Shown in pieces: positions 33,061 through 42,972 of a stretch of 64,000 nucleotides of DNA. Source of the stretch: Gonocerus acuteangulatus (Eukaryota > Arthropoda > Insecta > Hemiptera > Coreidae); NCBI GenBank assembly GCA_946811695.1, contig OX328132.1:99637422-99701421 (forward strand), read 5' to 3'. The position numbers and the translations under genes are program-made. The stretch's first letter is position 1. Each line of letters starts with the position of its first letter. The notes below the pieces were generated by a model. It worked only from the letters and a program-made list of their open reading frames with translations. It ran no database searches and was not told where the DNA came from.

Positions 33061-33660
33061 GCCAAATCCCGTCTAGAGTATAATGAGAGTTGTTTTCCAT
33101 GTGTGAGTTCTACACAATCCCCACGTTCTCCTTCAAAAACTTGTGATGGTTTGAGCCAAACAGTTCTTGGAGTTTCCAGCCTGGAAAGTAGAAGGAAATA
33201 CTACTGAAAACGGTGGAATTACAAATTACTTAGCCCAAGTGTGAAAAGTTCGTGTAATAAGTTGTAGCGGCTTTGTGGAAGCCGTTTAAAGGGTATAATG
33301 GGCGGTAGACTTGACAACCATTTCCCTTGGAAGCACTTATAATGCCGACCTCTTCTCAAAGCGGCTATTACCTCGTGGGAACACAGCCAGCCATTGGTCT
33401 CGGTACATCTCGAGATTAGAATTATTTTCACCGTCGCCGTATAAATTGAAATATAAGTAATTAGCTCAAAATAACACAGTCCTAGTATAATGATCCGATG
33501 AATCCGTGTTTCATATACGCAGAAATGACTGATTCATGCAAACACCCAATCTTTTTCCAAATATTCCAAACATATTAAGTAAGGATCTTTTACAAATTGG
33601 ATTGAGCAATATATTTTTGTAAACATCTTACGGTTTAGATATCGGTGTAAATGAAAAGTG
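33061..33660. other. No gene recognised
   Basis: About 600 bp. A minus-strand frame of 70 codons (33219-33431) has no recognisable domain. Confidence 0.5.
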
Positions 33661-33664
33661 ACCA

Positions 33665-33850
33665 TTTTTGCCTACGTTTCGGCCTTCTTCATGTTGGAGA
33701 GGATGAACAGTTACGTTTCTTGGAGACTACATCTCTCAGAGCCAATCTCAACATTCTGAAATGTAGCCTCCAAGAAACGGAACTGTTCTTCCTCTCCTCC
33801 ATAGCTCTGAAGAAGGCTTGAATGTCCAACCGAAACGTTGGCTGAAATAC
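33665..33850. mobile_element. Fold-back element with arms of about 85 bp
   Basis: The left arm reads TTGCCTACGTTTCGGCCTTC, TTCATGTTGGAGAGGATGAA, CAGTTACGTTTCTTGGAGAC. The right arm, reversed, reads CAGCCAACGTTTCGGTTGGA, GCCTTCTTCAGAGC, GGAGAGGAAGAACAGTTCCG, TTTCTTGGAGGC. The arms match except for small indels. The right arm has CTGAAGA ... GAAAC at 33807-33836 with a poorly paired stem. Confidence 0.75.
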
Positions 33851-34454
33851 AACTCATTTTAGTTATAAAATGTAGATTTATACAACATACGACCCAACCC
33901 CGATTATCTACACCATCTCATCTCGACGATCAACTATCACTTCTCAATAAGTCAGGGGTTTAGTAACTACTGATCTGCAATTGAGGTGTTTCCTCTATTA
34001 TTGTCAAAAATACTTTTACTTTTCTTTGAAAATAATATTGGTTAATCTTTTTTTTACTGGTTATATCCTCTTTAACTTACACAGGGGGACCAAAGGGACC
34101 TGAATATTCTAAACAATGATTTTTAGAGCCACGTTATATGACTACATCTCCTTAACCATTCCAAGTGGTTGTTGATGATTGCTTGGTTGAAGCCCTATTA
34201 AACTATCAGCAAATGGATATCGGCTTTCTAATTAGTAGCTATCTAAGCCAAGGGCTGATCCGGGTGTTGCAGGCACCACTTCTAAGACTTCACGCTAATA
34301 TCGTCTAACACAGCCTGTTTCTATACCAATCTCCTATTCGGCTTCTTCGAAGAAACGGTTTCTTATATTCACCAAGATAGAGTTTGTTGAGAAATACAAA
34401 AGGTCATATGTGAAGGTAGATTTAGTCGTAATTAGGTCTTGTTGTTATCTTTAT
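33851..34454. other. No gene recognised
   Basis: About 600 bp of AT-rich DNA without a supported feature. Confidence 0.5.
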
Positions 34455-34640
34455 AAAATTGAATTTTTAAATGAAATTCAAGCCTTCATTCTAGAAGGAG
34501 AACGATTCCTCCCAGATGATTCACGGATGTGCAATTCCTGAATCATCGGAAATTATTGCACGTCCTTGTGACTAGTTCTCCTTCTTCTCATCAACCTTGT
34601 GAATCTCAAGACGAAACGTCGGCAAAAATCAAACATTTTC
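34455..34640. mobile_element. Fold-back element next to family A
   Basis: The left arm reads TGAAATTCAAGCCTTCATTC, TAGAAGGAGAAC. The right arm, reversed, reads TTTCGTCTTGAGATTCACAA, GGTTGATGAGAAGAAGGAGA, AC. The outer edge has CGAAACGTCGGCAAAAATCA, a sequence seen at the same place in family D and the 33-kb fold-back. It ends about 20 bp before family A begins. Confidence 0.65.
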
Positions 34641-34658
34641 TTATAAACACATGCAGTT

Positions 34659-34798
34659 TTAGCGCGGTTCCTCCCGCCCTTCATAGGGAGGAGCCCCGCT
34701 TATAAAGTTGATCTCATGAAACAATCCGGAAGTGCCGACTAGAAAATTTTGCGTTTCAGAACCCCTAGAGATTATTTTCGGTCTCTGTGTTACAAATT

Positions 34799-34859
<61 letters not shown>

Positions 34860-35577
34860 AAATTTGGTACAAAAATCTTTCGTCTAATTTTAAAGGTCAA
34901 GTTCGTTAAACAGCAGAATCCGCCCACCGGAACATGGTTTTTGGAGCGAAATTCGCGCGAAAAAAATCGTTCCGCTTACTTCATATTCCTGCAAGTACTC
35001 GTTTTATAGGCTTCTTGGCCAAGGAAAACGAATGAAACCATTCATTCGGCGAAGGTCAAGTTCGTTAACCAGCAAAATCCGCCTACTGGAAGATGGCGTT
35101 TGGGGCGAAATTCGCGCAAAAAAAATCGTAACGCTTACGTTTTTGAGTTCATAAGCTTCTAAGTACTCGTTTTATATTACTCCTGGGCTAGGAAAACGAA
35201 TGAAACCATTTTCAAGGCGATAGCTTTAACCGTTTTCGAGAAAATTGGAAAAATATTTTTTGAATACCGTTTTTGGTTTGGGTACTTAGAATCATGGGAT
35301 TCAGTTGAAACATTTTCTGCATGTTCAACTTTCATCACAACTAATATGTTGAAATTTTGGTTACGTTTGGAGTTAAGGAAGGGTTAGAATAAAATATTTT
35401 ATTAACAGACATGAAAAGTTTTGGTAACTTTGTAAATTTTCCTTAATATCTCTAGAACGGTTGAGAATCTTGCGAAGCGGAATTTTACCATTCGAAAGCT
35501 TACTAAATTCTCTACAAAAAAGATTCTAAAGAAATTTTTGATTAGGCATTGTCAATCGGAGAAATAAGTGCTTAAAA
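34659..35577 (+). mobile_element. Family A repeat, full-length copy with internal duplication
   Basis: Order: TTAGCGCGGTTCCTCCC with a terminal hairpin (34664-34675 pairs with 34686-34699), CTTATAA.GTTGATCTCATG, AATCCGGAAGTGCCGACTAG, a (TA)n tract (34811-34855), ATGAAATTTGGTACAAAAAT, AAGTTCGTTAA.CAGCA, GCGAAATTCGCGC, GTACTCGTTTTATA, TAACCGTTTTCGAGAAAATT, and the terminus GAAATAAGTGCTTAAAACT. A segment of about 159 bp starting AAGGTCAAGTTCGTTAA is duplicated in tandem (34893 and 35052). No coding capacity and no terminal inverted repeats, so the class is unknown. The LINE ORF fragment begins at its 3' edge. Confidence 0.8.
34811..34855. repeat. (TA)n tract inside family A
   Basis: TA repeats preceded by TG repeats, at the same internal position as in the other full copies of family A. 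Confidence 0.95.
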
Positions 35578-36638
35578 CTCTAAACGAATATATCCAGGAT
35601 CTAGTAAACATGCCTAGACGAAGAGTACCAAGAAAGTCTTTCCCCTTCAGGGTATCAGAATTATTGTCTAAGTTCAACATTATCCTACCGCCTATTATTC
35701 ATAATGCTGTGCAATCCAGAGAACCATGGTCTCCACCCTTTCCCAATATCAACTTTGCATTAACCAAATTCATGAAAAAAGATACTAACCAATATATTTA
35801 TCAGCAAGAATTTCTTAAAATACGAAATGAATTACTACAAGCTAGTCATATTTTCACTGACGGTTCTAAGGATATCGATGGAGTTGGTGCTGCTACGCTC
35901 TCCAATGCCACAATGAATATGTTCACCCTCAGCAATATGTGTAGCATTTTCACTGCCGAACTGTTGGCCATAACGAAAGCCTTAAATATAAATACTAACT
36001 CTAATTATCTTGTAATTTTTACGGATTCGTTGATTGCACTTCTTGCTTTAAGGAATCCATTCTCAGATCATCCATTAATCACACTTACTCATCAAACCAT
36101 AGCAGAACTTCACAGTAAAACAGTTCTTTTCGTATGGGTCCCCGGCCACTCTGGAATTAAAGAGAACGAGGAGGTCGATACCTTAGCGAAAAGAGCTGTA
36201 AATGAAGGAATCCCCTATCACAATTTCCCAAAGAATGATATCATTAATTACCTGAAGCAAATAGTCTGGCAAAACTGGCAATATACATGGCAGATAATAG
36301 AGAACAATAAATTAAGAGAAATAAAATCGACGGTTAAAGCTTGGAAGACCCCACCCAGCATCAACAGAAAACATGAAGTTGCCTTAAGCCGATTGCGGAT
36401 TGGGCATACAAGATTCACGCATTCATTCCTTTTTTCTAATGAACCACCCCCAATCTGTGAATCATTCAACGTTCCAGTAACAGTGAAACATTTACTTACA
36501 GAATGCCGAATATATCAATCAATTAGAGAAGAGCTAATGTTATCAGACATCATGGATGAAATCCTTGGAGATGATGCTGATAACGTTACAAAGCTATTAA
36601 ACTTTATAGACAAAACGGAACTTATTAATAAAATCTAA
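35577..36638 (+). pseudogene. LINE ORF2 fragment: RNase H and damaged zinc knuckle
   Basis: An open frame of about 353 codons with no true start, because it is 5'-truncated (it runs open from 35568, inside the family A terminus). RNase H catalytic residues are complete: IFTDGSK (D98, counting from 35568), FTAELLAI (E131), FTDSLIAL (D153), VPGHSGI (H194) and EEVDTLAK (D204). The C-terminal knuckle reads C297-x2-F300-x7-H308-x4-C313, so the second cysteine has become phenylalanine (TTC). Compared with the 13-kb ORF, the reverse transcriptase is absent. The frame is clean, yet the knuckle is broken and the protein cannot act alone. Confidence 0.85.
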
Positions 36639-37013
36639 AGCATACAATTGAATAGATAGCGAATGGTGAGTGTGTTTAATGTTTGTGAATAAGGTTGAAT
36701 GGAACTGGGTTTGTGTATGTGCGTAGGTGTGTCCATGTGTGTCTGTATGTGTGTATGTGTACATTTGTTTGTGAGTGCAGGTTCGCGCGCTTTTGTGTCT
36801 GTTTGTATGTATATTTGCCAGTGAAAATTACATTGCAAGTAATCTCAGTAAGCAAAATAAACCAGTATCAATAATAAATAAAATTCAAAAGCTGATCTAA
36901 CCATTTAATAAATTCAAAAGTAATAACGAAATATTTCTCCACAAAATATAATAAAAATTTCACTCGATGGTGTCGATGACCCTAAGGTTGACACGCCTTA
37001 AAAGAAAAAAAAG

Positions 37014-37044
<31 letters not shown>
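35577..37044 (+). mobile_element. I-type LINE, 5'-truncated, with 3' tail and poly-A
   Basis: Plus-strand LINE holding the RNase H to C-terminus part of ORF2, a 3' UTR with TG-rich sequence (36668-36800), a conserved 3' end (CTCGATGGTGTCGATGACCC, TAAGGTTGACACGCCTTAAA) and an A tail to 37044. The 3' end resembles the tails of the SINEs in this window. The 5' truncation point coincides with the end of family A. Confidence 0.85.
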
Positions 37045-37046
<2 letters not shown>

Positions 37047-38017
37047 TATCTGTTTTGTTCTTTTGACCGGGTTTTCGTAGTTGTTTAGCTCACATTTTAA
37101 TGGGTTGTTGTTTTTTTCAATTGCATTTATTTATAGAATTAGTATTACTGTAGAAGAAATCAAGAAAATTAGAAACATTTTGATATTTGAAATAACTATT
37201 TGTAGTAGTGGGGTTGGCCAACCAGTGGTGGGTGGATTCCAGGTATAAGGGTACGCTGCCCCTTAGTAACGGGCCCTTTGGTTACGGGGGAAAGGTTGAA
37301 CCAAAATAATAACGGTTTCTATTTCAATCTTCCCAAATGACACTAGGGATAAAAACTGAACCGCGCTAAGATGACGCAGTTCATGCGAGTCGGACTTTTA
37401 TTAATATACCAAGACCGAACCCTGGCTAAATCTATCTTTTCAATCCCAACGAGCAACGATCTCCTCTCAATACAAGATCATATACTTTGCCTGAGTTACG
37501 GATGGCTCGGAATCGCCATGTACATTTATTGCCTTAATTACGAAAGTCTTTCGCCATCTTTGACATGTACTCTACACGTTTTACGTCTCTTAGACGCCTC
37601 ATCAGGTGCACTTACAAATAAAAATCACAACCTCAACTTAAAAGATAGGGCCTCGTCTAGACTTTAGGCGTCTTCATTCTTAGCCTTATTAGGCGTCTTG
37701 CAATTTTCTAAGCAAATTCCTCAAATTGTACATTATGGTTTTCGATATAAGGAATATATGATCTTATAGAGAGCGTAGTTGTAATTGCTATTGAACCAAA
37801 ATTTGATAAAGTGGATCAAATTATTCAACTTAGTCATGCTATGTTTTTTATTTCATATTACTAATTTTTGTTTATTTATTTTTTCAGGTAATGGATTGAT
37901 TTCTGCACTATTATTCGGATGTAATTTAGGTATGTATATTACTTTATGTTTTGTATTAATTATCTATTTTGGTTTATTACGGTGCCTTCACGACTTGTTA
38001 TCAATTATTAAGGCAGA

Positions 38018-38021
<4 letters not shown>
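37045..38021. other. No gene recognised; one good copy of the dispersed motif
   Basis: About 980 bp. At 37335-37400, AAATGACACTAGGGATAAAA, ACTGAACCGCGCTAAGATGA, CGCAGTTCATGCGAGTCGGA is one of the best copies of the dispersed motif. The plus-strand frame at 37785-38069 is hydrophobic, but it runs into the TA tract and has no recognisable family. Confidence 0.5.

Positions 38022-38060
<39 letters not shown>
38022..38060. repeat. (TA)n microsatellite at Tigger-like insertion
   Basis: TA repeats abut the left terminus of the Tigger-like element. A short ATATATAT also follows its right end. Confidence 0.95.
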
Positions 38061-38068
<8 letters not shown>

Positions 38069-38437
38069 GGGGAAGGTGTTGTACCTCTGACCGTCTTGTA
38101 CCATTGACCACCGGGGCTTTCGCGGCACGTAGCAATATTTTATAAATTTTGGTGTAATTATTGTTTAGCTCCTTCACTAGAGGGCTTGTGTAACCTTCTT
38201 TGGATTATTCAAGTCAAAGAGGATTCTTGCAAAAAATACTTATCCATTTCTATCATAAATATGTAAGTTATTTATTGATGACGTTTTGCCTCATAATATT
38301 TTTTGTATTATGTCTTTTTAGATGGAAATTATTTGACAAAGTAGATATTACAATAAGAAACATGGCGTGGCTTCTGAAATTGATTTATCTTAACCCTAAA
38401 ATTTTTAGCATGCTTTTTAATTTGCACTACCAGGTTG

Positions 38438-38492
38438 TTGTACCTTTGACCACGACTAGGTGTTGTTCCTTTGACCAGGTCAAAGGTACAAC
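38438..38492. promoter_or_regulatory. Cluster of TTGTACCTTTGACC words, likely transposase binding sites
   Basis: TTGTACCTTTGACCACG (about 38438), then GTTGTTCCTTTGACC (38462-38476), a single A, and GGTCAAAGGTACAAC (38478-38492). The last two form an almost perfect palindrome. Further copies sit at about 38079, 38097, 38971, 38994, 41789 and 41967. Repeated subterminal words in both orientations are typical of transposase recognition, which is inferred here. Confidence 0.55.
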
Positions 38493-38645
38493 ACACCTCA
38501 GTAATTTTTTCATAATTCAACTTTTATGTTCTTCTGCTACAAATTTTTAAAAAATAATGAATATTGGTTGCTTCAATTGTTCAAAGAATTTAAAAAATAA
38601 TAAATTAAATATGTTCAAACTGACTTTATCAATCCTCAATGTTGC

Positions 38646-38920
38646 AGTTCTATCGCCCCTTATCGTTCCACTTGAGTTGTAAGACCTAATCGAAAAGCTC
38701 AGGCAAGGAAAATATCAAATAGGGGCCGGCCTAAAGGGAAACCTCGTATTCGGAAAGATATTCCTGAAAACCTAATTATTGAAGGCAAAAAAAAACAAAA
38801 AACGAAAGCACCACCCTAAACGTAAGACACCCCATACAAATAAACTCCTTCCTAAAAAAAAGTGGTAAATAAAAAGAAAATTATTCTAATGACAGTTCAG
38901 ATTCTGATACTTACAATTAA
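38646..38920 (+). pseudogene. Tigger-like transposase C-terminal tail
   Basis: Plus strand reads SIAPYRST, a stop, VVRPNRKAQARKI, then SNRGRPKGKPRIRKDIPENL and KKKQKTKAPP. After a frameshift it reads KRKTPHTNKLLPKKK, and after another it ends NDSSDSDTYN and a stop at 38918-38920. A basic GRKKGKSRI/TDTPE-like segment followed by lysine-rich linker and an acidic SDSD end is, as I recall, typical of Tigger/pogo (CENP-B-related) transposases. The DNA-binding and DDE domains are gone. Two frameshifts and a stop make it a clear pseudogene. Confidence 0.65.
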
Positions 38921-39619
38921 TTGCAATATTACTGAATACAATTTTATTCTGCACTGCTGTTGTTTTTACGTGGTCAGAGGTACAACACCCCATGGTCAAA
39001 GGTACAGGGTGTCCCAAAAATAATGGTCATCCTTTGGCTAGAATATTCTCCAATGCGAGATCGAAAAAAATAACCCCCATATTACTCCCCGCAAAATTGA
39101 CCTTGAATAAAATTTCAAGGTCAAATTTTTTTATTGCATAATTTGAATCTACGAGTCAAGAGGAAGAAAAAAGTCAACGGCACCATAGGTCAGAAATGAC
39201 TCCTTATGGTCAAAATGACCATTAACAGCGTATACGTAGGCCATTCCATTCCAATCGACAAATGGTGGCCGATTTTGATCATTTCTTTTTTTTACATTTT
39301 TTAGTAACATCGCCTTACGCAAAAATACTTCGTTTGAATTTTTTAAAAAGCATCTTCCAGTATAAAAAAATATGAGTGTATTGAAAAACGGCCCTCTTAG
39401 CGGCATTAATTGGAGATCCATAACTCACATTTTACAATAGACAGGAATGCCTTCATGAGGTTATTCTCGAAGCTTATCAAGAGCTCTTCGCCTTAAGCTT
39501 TCAATCAATCGCTGAAATTACTCATTAGGGATTTCACAGATTATGTAGGAATTTCATGAACCAGCAAAGCTTTCCATTTACCTCCATTTGTTTTCATTAT
39601 GCAGGAGGGGTCTGAATTG

Positions 39620-40749
39620 TCACTCCCTCGACCACAAAACAGAGCCATCTTCCCCTAGCGCCCGTAGCAATTGGGCCTGCTCTCCAGCCTCAACATGTCT
39701 GCCTTCGTTCCTGAGGTAAGCTCCCAACCTCCGTCTCACTCGGGTAAGGACCTGGCGAGAATTTCTCCTCATTCTTTGAAAAGCCCAGGCTATTCGCGCC
39801 CTGAGCTGATTAGGATTCCTGAAAGGCTCAGCCGTTCCATAGACCTAGGTCTTCACAGCGCCCCAAAAGAAGAAATCTATGGGGTTGAGGTCCGGGGATC
39901 GAGGAGGCCAGACATGGGGAGCTGGGTGACGACCAATCCACCTAGTGCCAAACATATCTCCGAGGAACGCTCTGACATCTCTGGTGAGGTGAGGTGGGGC
40001 TCCGTCGTGCATGAAGTATATTCTCCTCTGACAGTGAGTTGGGATGACGCGCCTTAACTCCCTTAGCTGGCTGGTTCGGAGGAACGTTAAGTAAGCCACT
40101 CCTGTCAACCGTCGGAAGAAGAATGGGCCAACAATGGTGTCTCCGATGATACCACCCCACACATTGACCGCAAAGCGTCCTTGGATGATTCTCTGCACCA
40201 TGGCATGGGGATTGCGCCGCGCCCAAATCCACACATTTTCCAGAAAACGCGCTGCAGGAAGTGTGGATGATGTTCCAACTTGTCCAGCACCCACCTGCAA
40301 AACAATGCTCTCTGCTCCTGATCCCCGGGCCTCAACTGCTGAACTTGTTGTAATCTGAAGGGCCGGAGACCTTCTTCCCGCAGGATCCGGCTGACCGTCA
40401 TCCTCGCGACTCCCGTAGCATTGGCCATTCTTCTTGGCCCCATTGTAGGCCTGGATCTGGCGAGGGCAATTATTCTATCCTCTATTCCGAGAGGGATTCG
40501 AGGACGACCACGGCCTCCGGTCACGCGGTTATCCAAACCAACATCATGGAATGGCTGGTCTAGCCGCTGGAAAGCCCTTCGCTCTGTAACAGCTCCAGTC
40601 GGCAGTCAACGCCCTCCTGCTCTACGCAAAAGCCAGTTTTGAAATAACCGCCTAGCCTCAGCGTAGTTCCCGAAGGCTTGGTCGATCACTCTTAGCATCT
40701 GCCGCTCTCTTCTCCTGTCAATAAAATGCTGCCTCCTTCTTCTGTCCAT
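39620..40749 (-). pseudogene. DDE transposase of the nested element
   Basis: Start ATG at 40749 (MDRRRRQHFIDRRRERQMLR), stop TGA at 39620-39622, about 376 codons. The N-terminal part has an HTH-like region (PTMGPRRMANATGVARMTVS, RILREEGLRPF). The catalytic part reads FMHDGAPPHLTRDVRAFLG, then RWIGRHPAPHVWPPRSPDLN and PIDFFFWG, with 42 residues between the two Asp (HD and PID). The C-terminus reads RIAWAFQRMRRN and VLTRVRRRLGAY. Defects: an in-frame TGA at 40606-40608, a frameshift with an apparent deletion near 40250 that removes the block expected to hold the first catalytic Asp, and a TAG at 39845-39847. The family, with MHDGAPPH and WPPRSPDLNP, is common in arthropods from memory. This copy is inactive. 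Confidence 0.85.
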
Positions 40750-41263
40750 GGCGGACGACAAACTAAATCAATCATATACCAGGTAATCCTCACTATTAGA
40801 ATGGACATGCTTCCTTATCTCATTCCTACCTCAATCTACTAATCCATATCTAAGCTTCTTATCGACAATTATTAACAAAAATATAAGTTGCATTCCTCAG
40901 GTGCTCAGCCCCTTCTCTCTCTCCCTTAAAAAATTAAATAAATTAATAGTTAATAGCAGTATCTTAATAACTTTTATGACTACAGAAATAAAAACAGGAC
41001 TGTCTTGAAGGTTTTGATCGTTTGATTAATAACTGGACGAAGTTTTCATGAATATTATCTTGCATGAAGGTTTTAATTCAAGCATTTTCGCTTGTGATTA
41101 TGTGAAATTTGCCCATATTTTTCCTTCTACCCCATTTGGTATATTTAGAGGTCTACTAAGTTGGGTATTTTCGATGATTTCACTAATGCACCATTTTTGT
41201 TAATGGTGAAGGATGTCTTCGGTCATGGTGATTATTACTCTACTACCTCTTAGTATGTCCTCA

Positions 41264-41265
<2 letters not shown>

Positions 41266-41304
<39 letters not shown>
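41266..41304. repeat. 39-base A run inside the nested transposon
   Basis: Uninterrupted A run just inside the right inverted repeat. No retroposed sequence is recognisable next to it. Confidence 0.9.
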
Positions 41305-41307
<3 letters not shown>

Positions 41308-41992
41308 ACGGAAAGGAGAAACCTCTTCCACATTGAAAACAAAACGAGAAAATTGGAAAAATTGGCTGGTTCATGAAAATCATACATGACCTGTGAAACC
41401 CCTAATGAGTAATTTCAGCGACTGATTGAAAACTAATAGCAAAGAGCTCTTGATAAGCTTCGAGAATAACCTCATGAATTCCGCTGAGAGGGCTGTTTTT
41501 CAATATACTTATATTGTTTTTATACTTGAAGATGCTTTTTCTAAAAAATTCAAAGGAGGTATTTTGTGTAAGGCAGCATTAGTAGACCATGTAAAAATAA
41601 TTATTGTCAAATTCGGCCACCATTTGTCGATTGGAATAGCATGGCCCATATATACGCTGTTAATGGTCATTTTGACCATAAGGAGTCATTTCTGACCTAT
41701 GGTGACCTTATTTTTTCCGATCTCGCATTGGAGAATATTCTGGCCAAAGGATGACCATTATTTTTGGGACACCCTGTACAACTACATGTTGTACCTTTGA
41801 CCACTATACGACTATTTTTTTAAAAATTTATAAAAAATATTAAATGTAAAGTTAGAACCTTGAAAAAATTAAATGTGATAAACAATAGAATACTAATTAC
41901 AATGAAATAAAAAAAAAAGAATTTAGTCTTAATATTCTAGCTAAAAAAATTCAATTGTGCAAAGTGGTCAAAGGTACAACACCTTCCCCTAT

Positions 41993-42129
41993 ATATATGT
42001 ATTAATTCTAGGTGCTCCGACTGCCAATGTGATTAGCACCTATATATTTATTACAACCTTTTTCTTGCTGGGGTGTTTGCATAGATGCATAGCAAAGGGA
42101 AAATGTTTGGTTATTGACACGAAGAGATG
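41993..42129. other. Short segment between Tigger-like end and minisatellite
   Basis: No supported feature. Confidence 0.5.
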
Positions 42130-42972
42130 TAGGCTTGTACGATAGTCCGGAATGTATGGATATTGATATAACGAATATAGGGCTATGCCAGAGCGAGATT
42201 TTGGTCCGTTTGGTAATGCAGTGATTTATAGTTTTGTTATAAAGTGAGATGTGGAGTCGTATGCTTATGCTTAAATTTTTTTGATAAATCATGTATATTA
42301 TTGAAGGATCAAGAAGAGATGTAGGGTTGTCGTTCATTGAGCTAATATAGGGCGGTATTATGGACCAAGATGTAAGAAAGCGGGTATGTATGGTAATTGA
42401 TAGATCTAATATAGGTTTACGTGATGAAGCGGATGTTGGATTGTACTATAAAACGGGAATCTATTTTTATTGATAGATCTAATGAAGGGTTAATGATGAA
42501 GCGAGTTATAGGATTGTACGATAAAACAGGGATGTATGAAGCGAAATGTAGGAGTATAGGAAAAAGTGGGGATGTATGGTTATTGATAGATCTCATAAAG
42601 GGTTACATAATAAAGCGAGTTGTAGGATTATACGATAAAGCCTGGATGTATGGTTATTGATAGATCTGATAAAGGTTTACATGATGAAGCGAAATGTAGG
42701 AGTATAGGATAAAGTGGGGATGTATGGTTATTGATAGATCTAATAAAGGTTTACATGATGAAGCGAAATGTAGGAGTATAGGATAAAGTGGGGATGTATG
42801 GTTATTGATAGATCTAATAAAGGTTTACATGATGAAGCGAGATATAGGAGTATAGGATAAAGTGGGGATGTATGGTTATTGATAGATCTAACGAAGGGTT
42901 ACATGATGAAGCGAGTTGTAGGATTATACGATAAAGCCTGGACGTATGATTATTGATAGATCTAATGAGGCG
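42130..42972. repeat. 74-bp minisatellite
   Basis: TGGTTATTGATAGATCT recurs at 42577, 42651, 42725, 42799 and 42873, and as TGATTATTGATAGATCT at 42947, an exact 74-bp step. Each unit has TACATGATGAAGCGA and either AGTGGGGATGTA or GCCTGGATGTA. Units become irregular toward 42130, where the spacing breaks. No coding frame is implied. Confidence 0.9.

Larger units (their letters stand above)
39003..41778 (-). mobile_element. IS630/mariner-like DDE transposon with long inverted repeats, nested
   Basis: The element proper is 39005-41776 (2772 bp), starting CAGGGTGTCCCAAAAATAAT and ending with its complement, flanked by TA at 39003-39004 and 41777-41778. The inverted repeats are long: the left arm runs to about 39590 and the right starts near 41360. 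Shared internal words are ATTCTCCAATGCGAGATCG, ACCATAGGTCAGAAATGACT, GTTATTCTCGAAGCTTATCA and GAAATTACTCATTAGGG. The left arm has an extra segment of about 107 bp near 39073-39179 and a second extra of about 35 bp. The transposase lies on the minus strand. A 39-base A run (41266-41304) sits just inside the right arm. Confidence 0.9.
38066..41992 (+). mobile_element. Tigger/pogo-like DNA transposon interrupted by a second transposon
   Basis: Terminal inverted repeats: left TAGGGGAAGGTGTTGTACCT then CTGACC (38067 on), right GGTCAAAGGTACAACACC then TTCCCCTA (to 41991). They match over about 27 bp with one mismatch, and TA flanks both ends. Without the insert at 39005-41776 the element would be about 1.15 kb. 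It keeps only the C-terminal tail of a transposase. The 14-mer TTGTACCTTTGACC or its complement occurs about nine times inside. A second, shorter copy is at 7918-8214. The family call rests on the tail sequence and on the TTGACC/TTGTAC-type termini. Confidence 0.8.

Noticed and set aside
34659..35577. Helitron identity for family A (hairpin followed by CTAA)
   Set aside because: Helitrons insert between A and T. The base after CTAA is A or C in the copies, and the other end does not start with TC.
37785..38069. Hydrophobic frame suggesting membrane segments
   Set aside because: AT-rich DNA yields Leu/Ile/Phe-rich frames by composition, and the frame runs into (TA)n.
40134..40642. Plus-strand frames opposite the nested transposase
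   Set aside because: Shadows of the minus-strand transposase pseudogene, whose motifs are recognisable.
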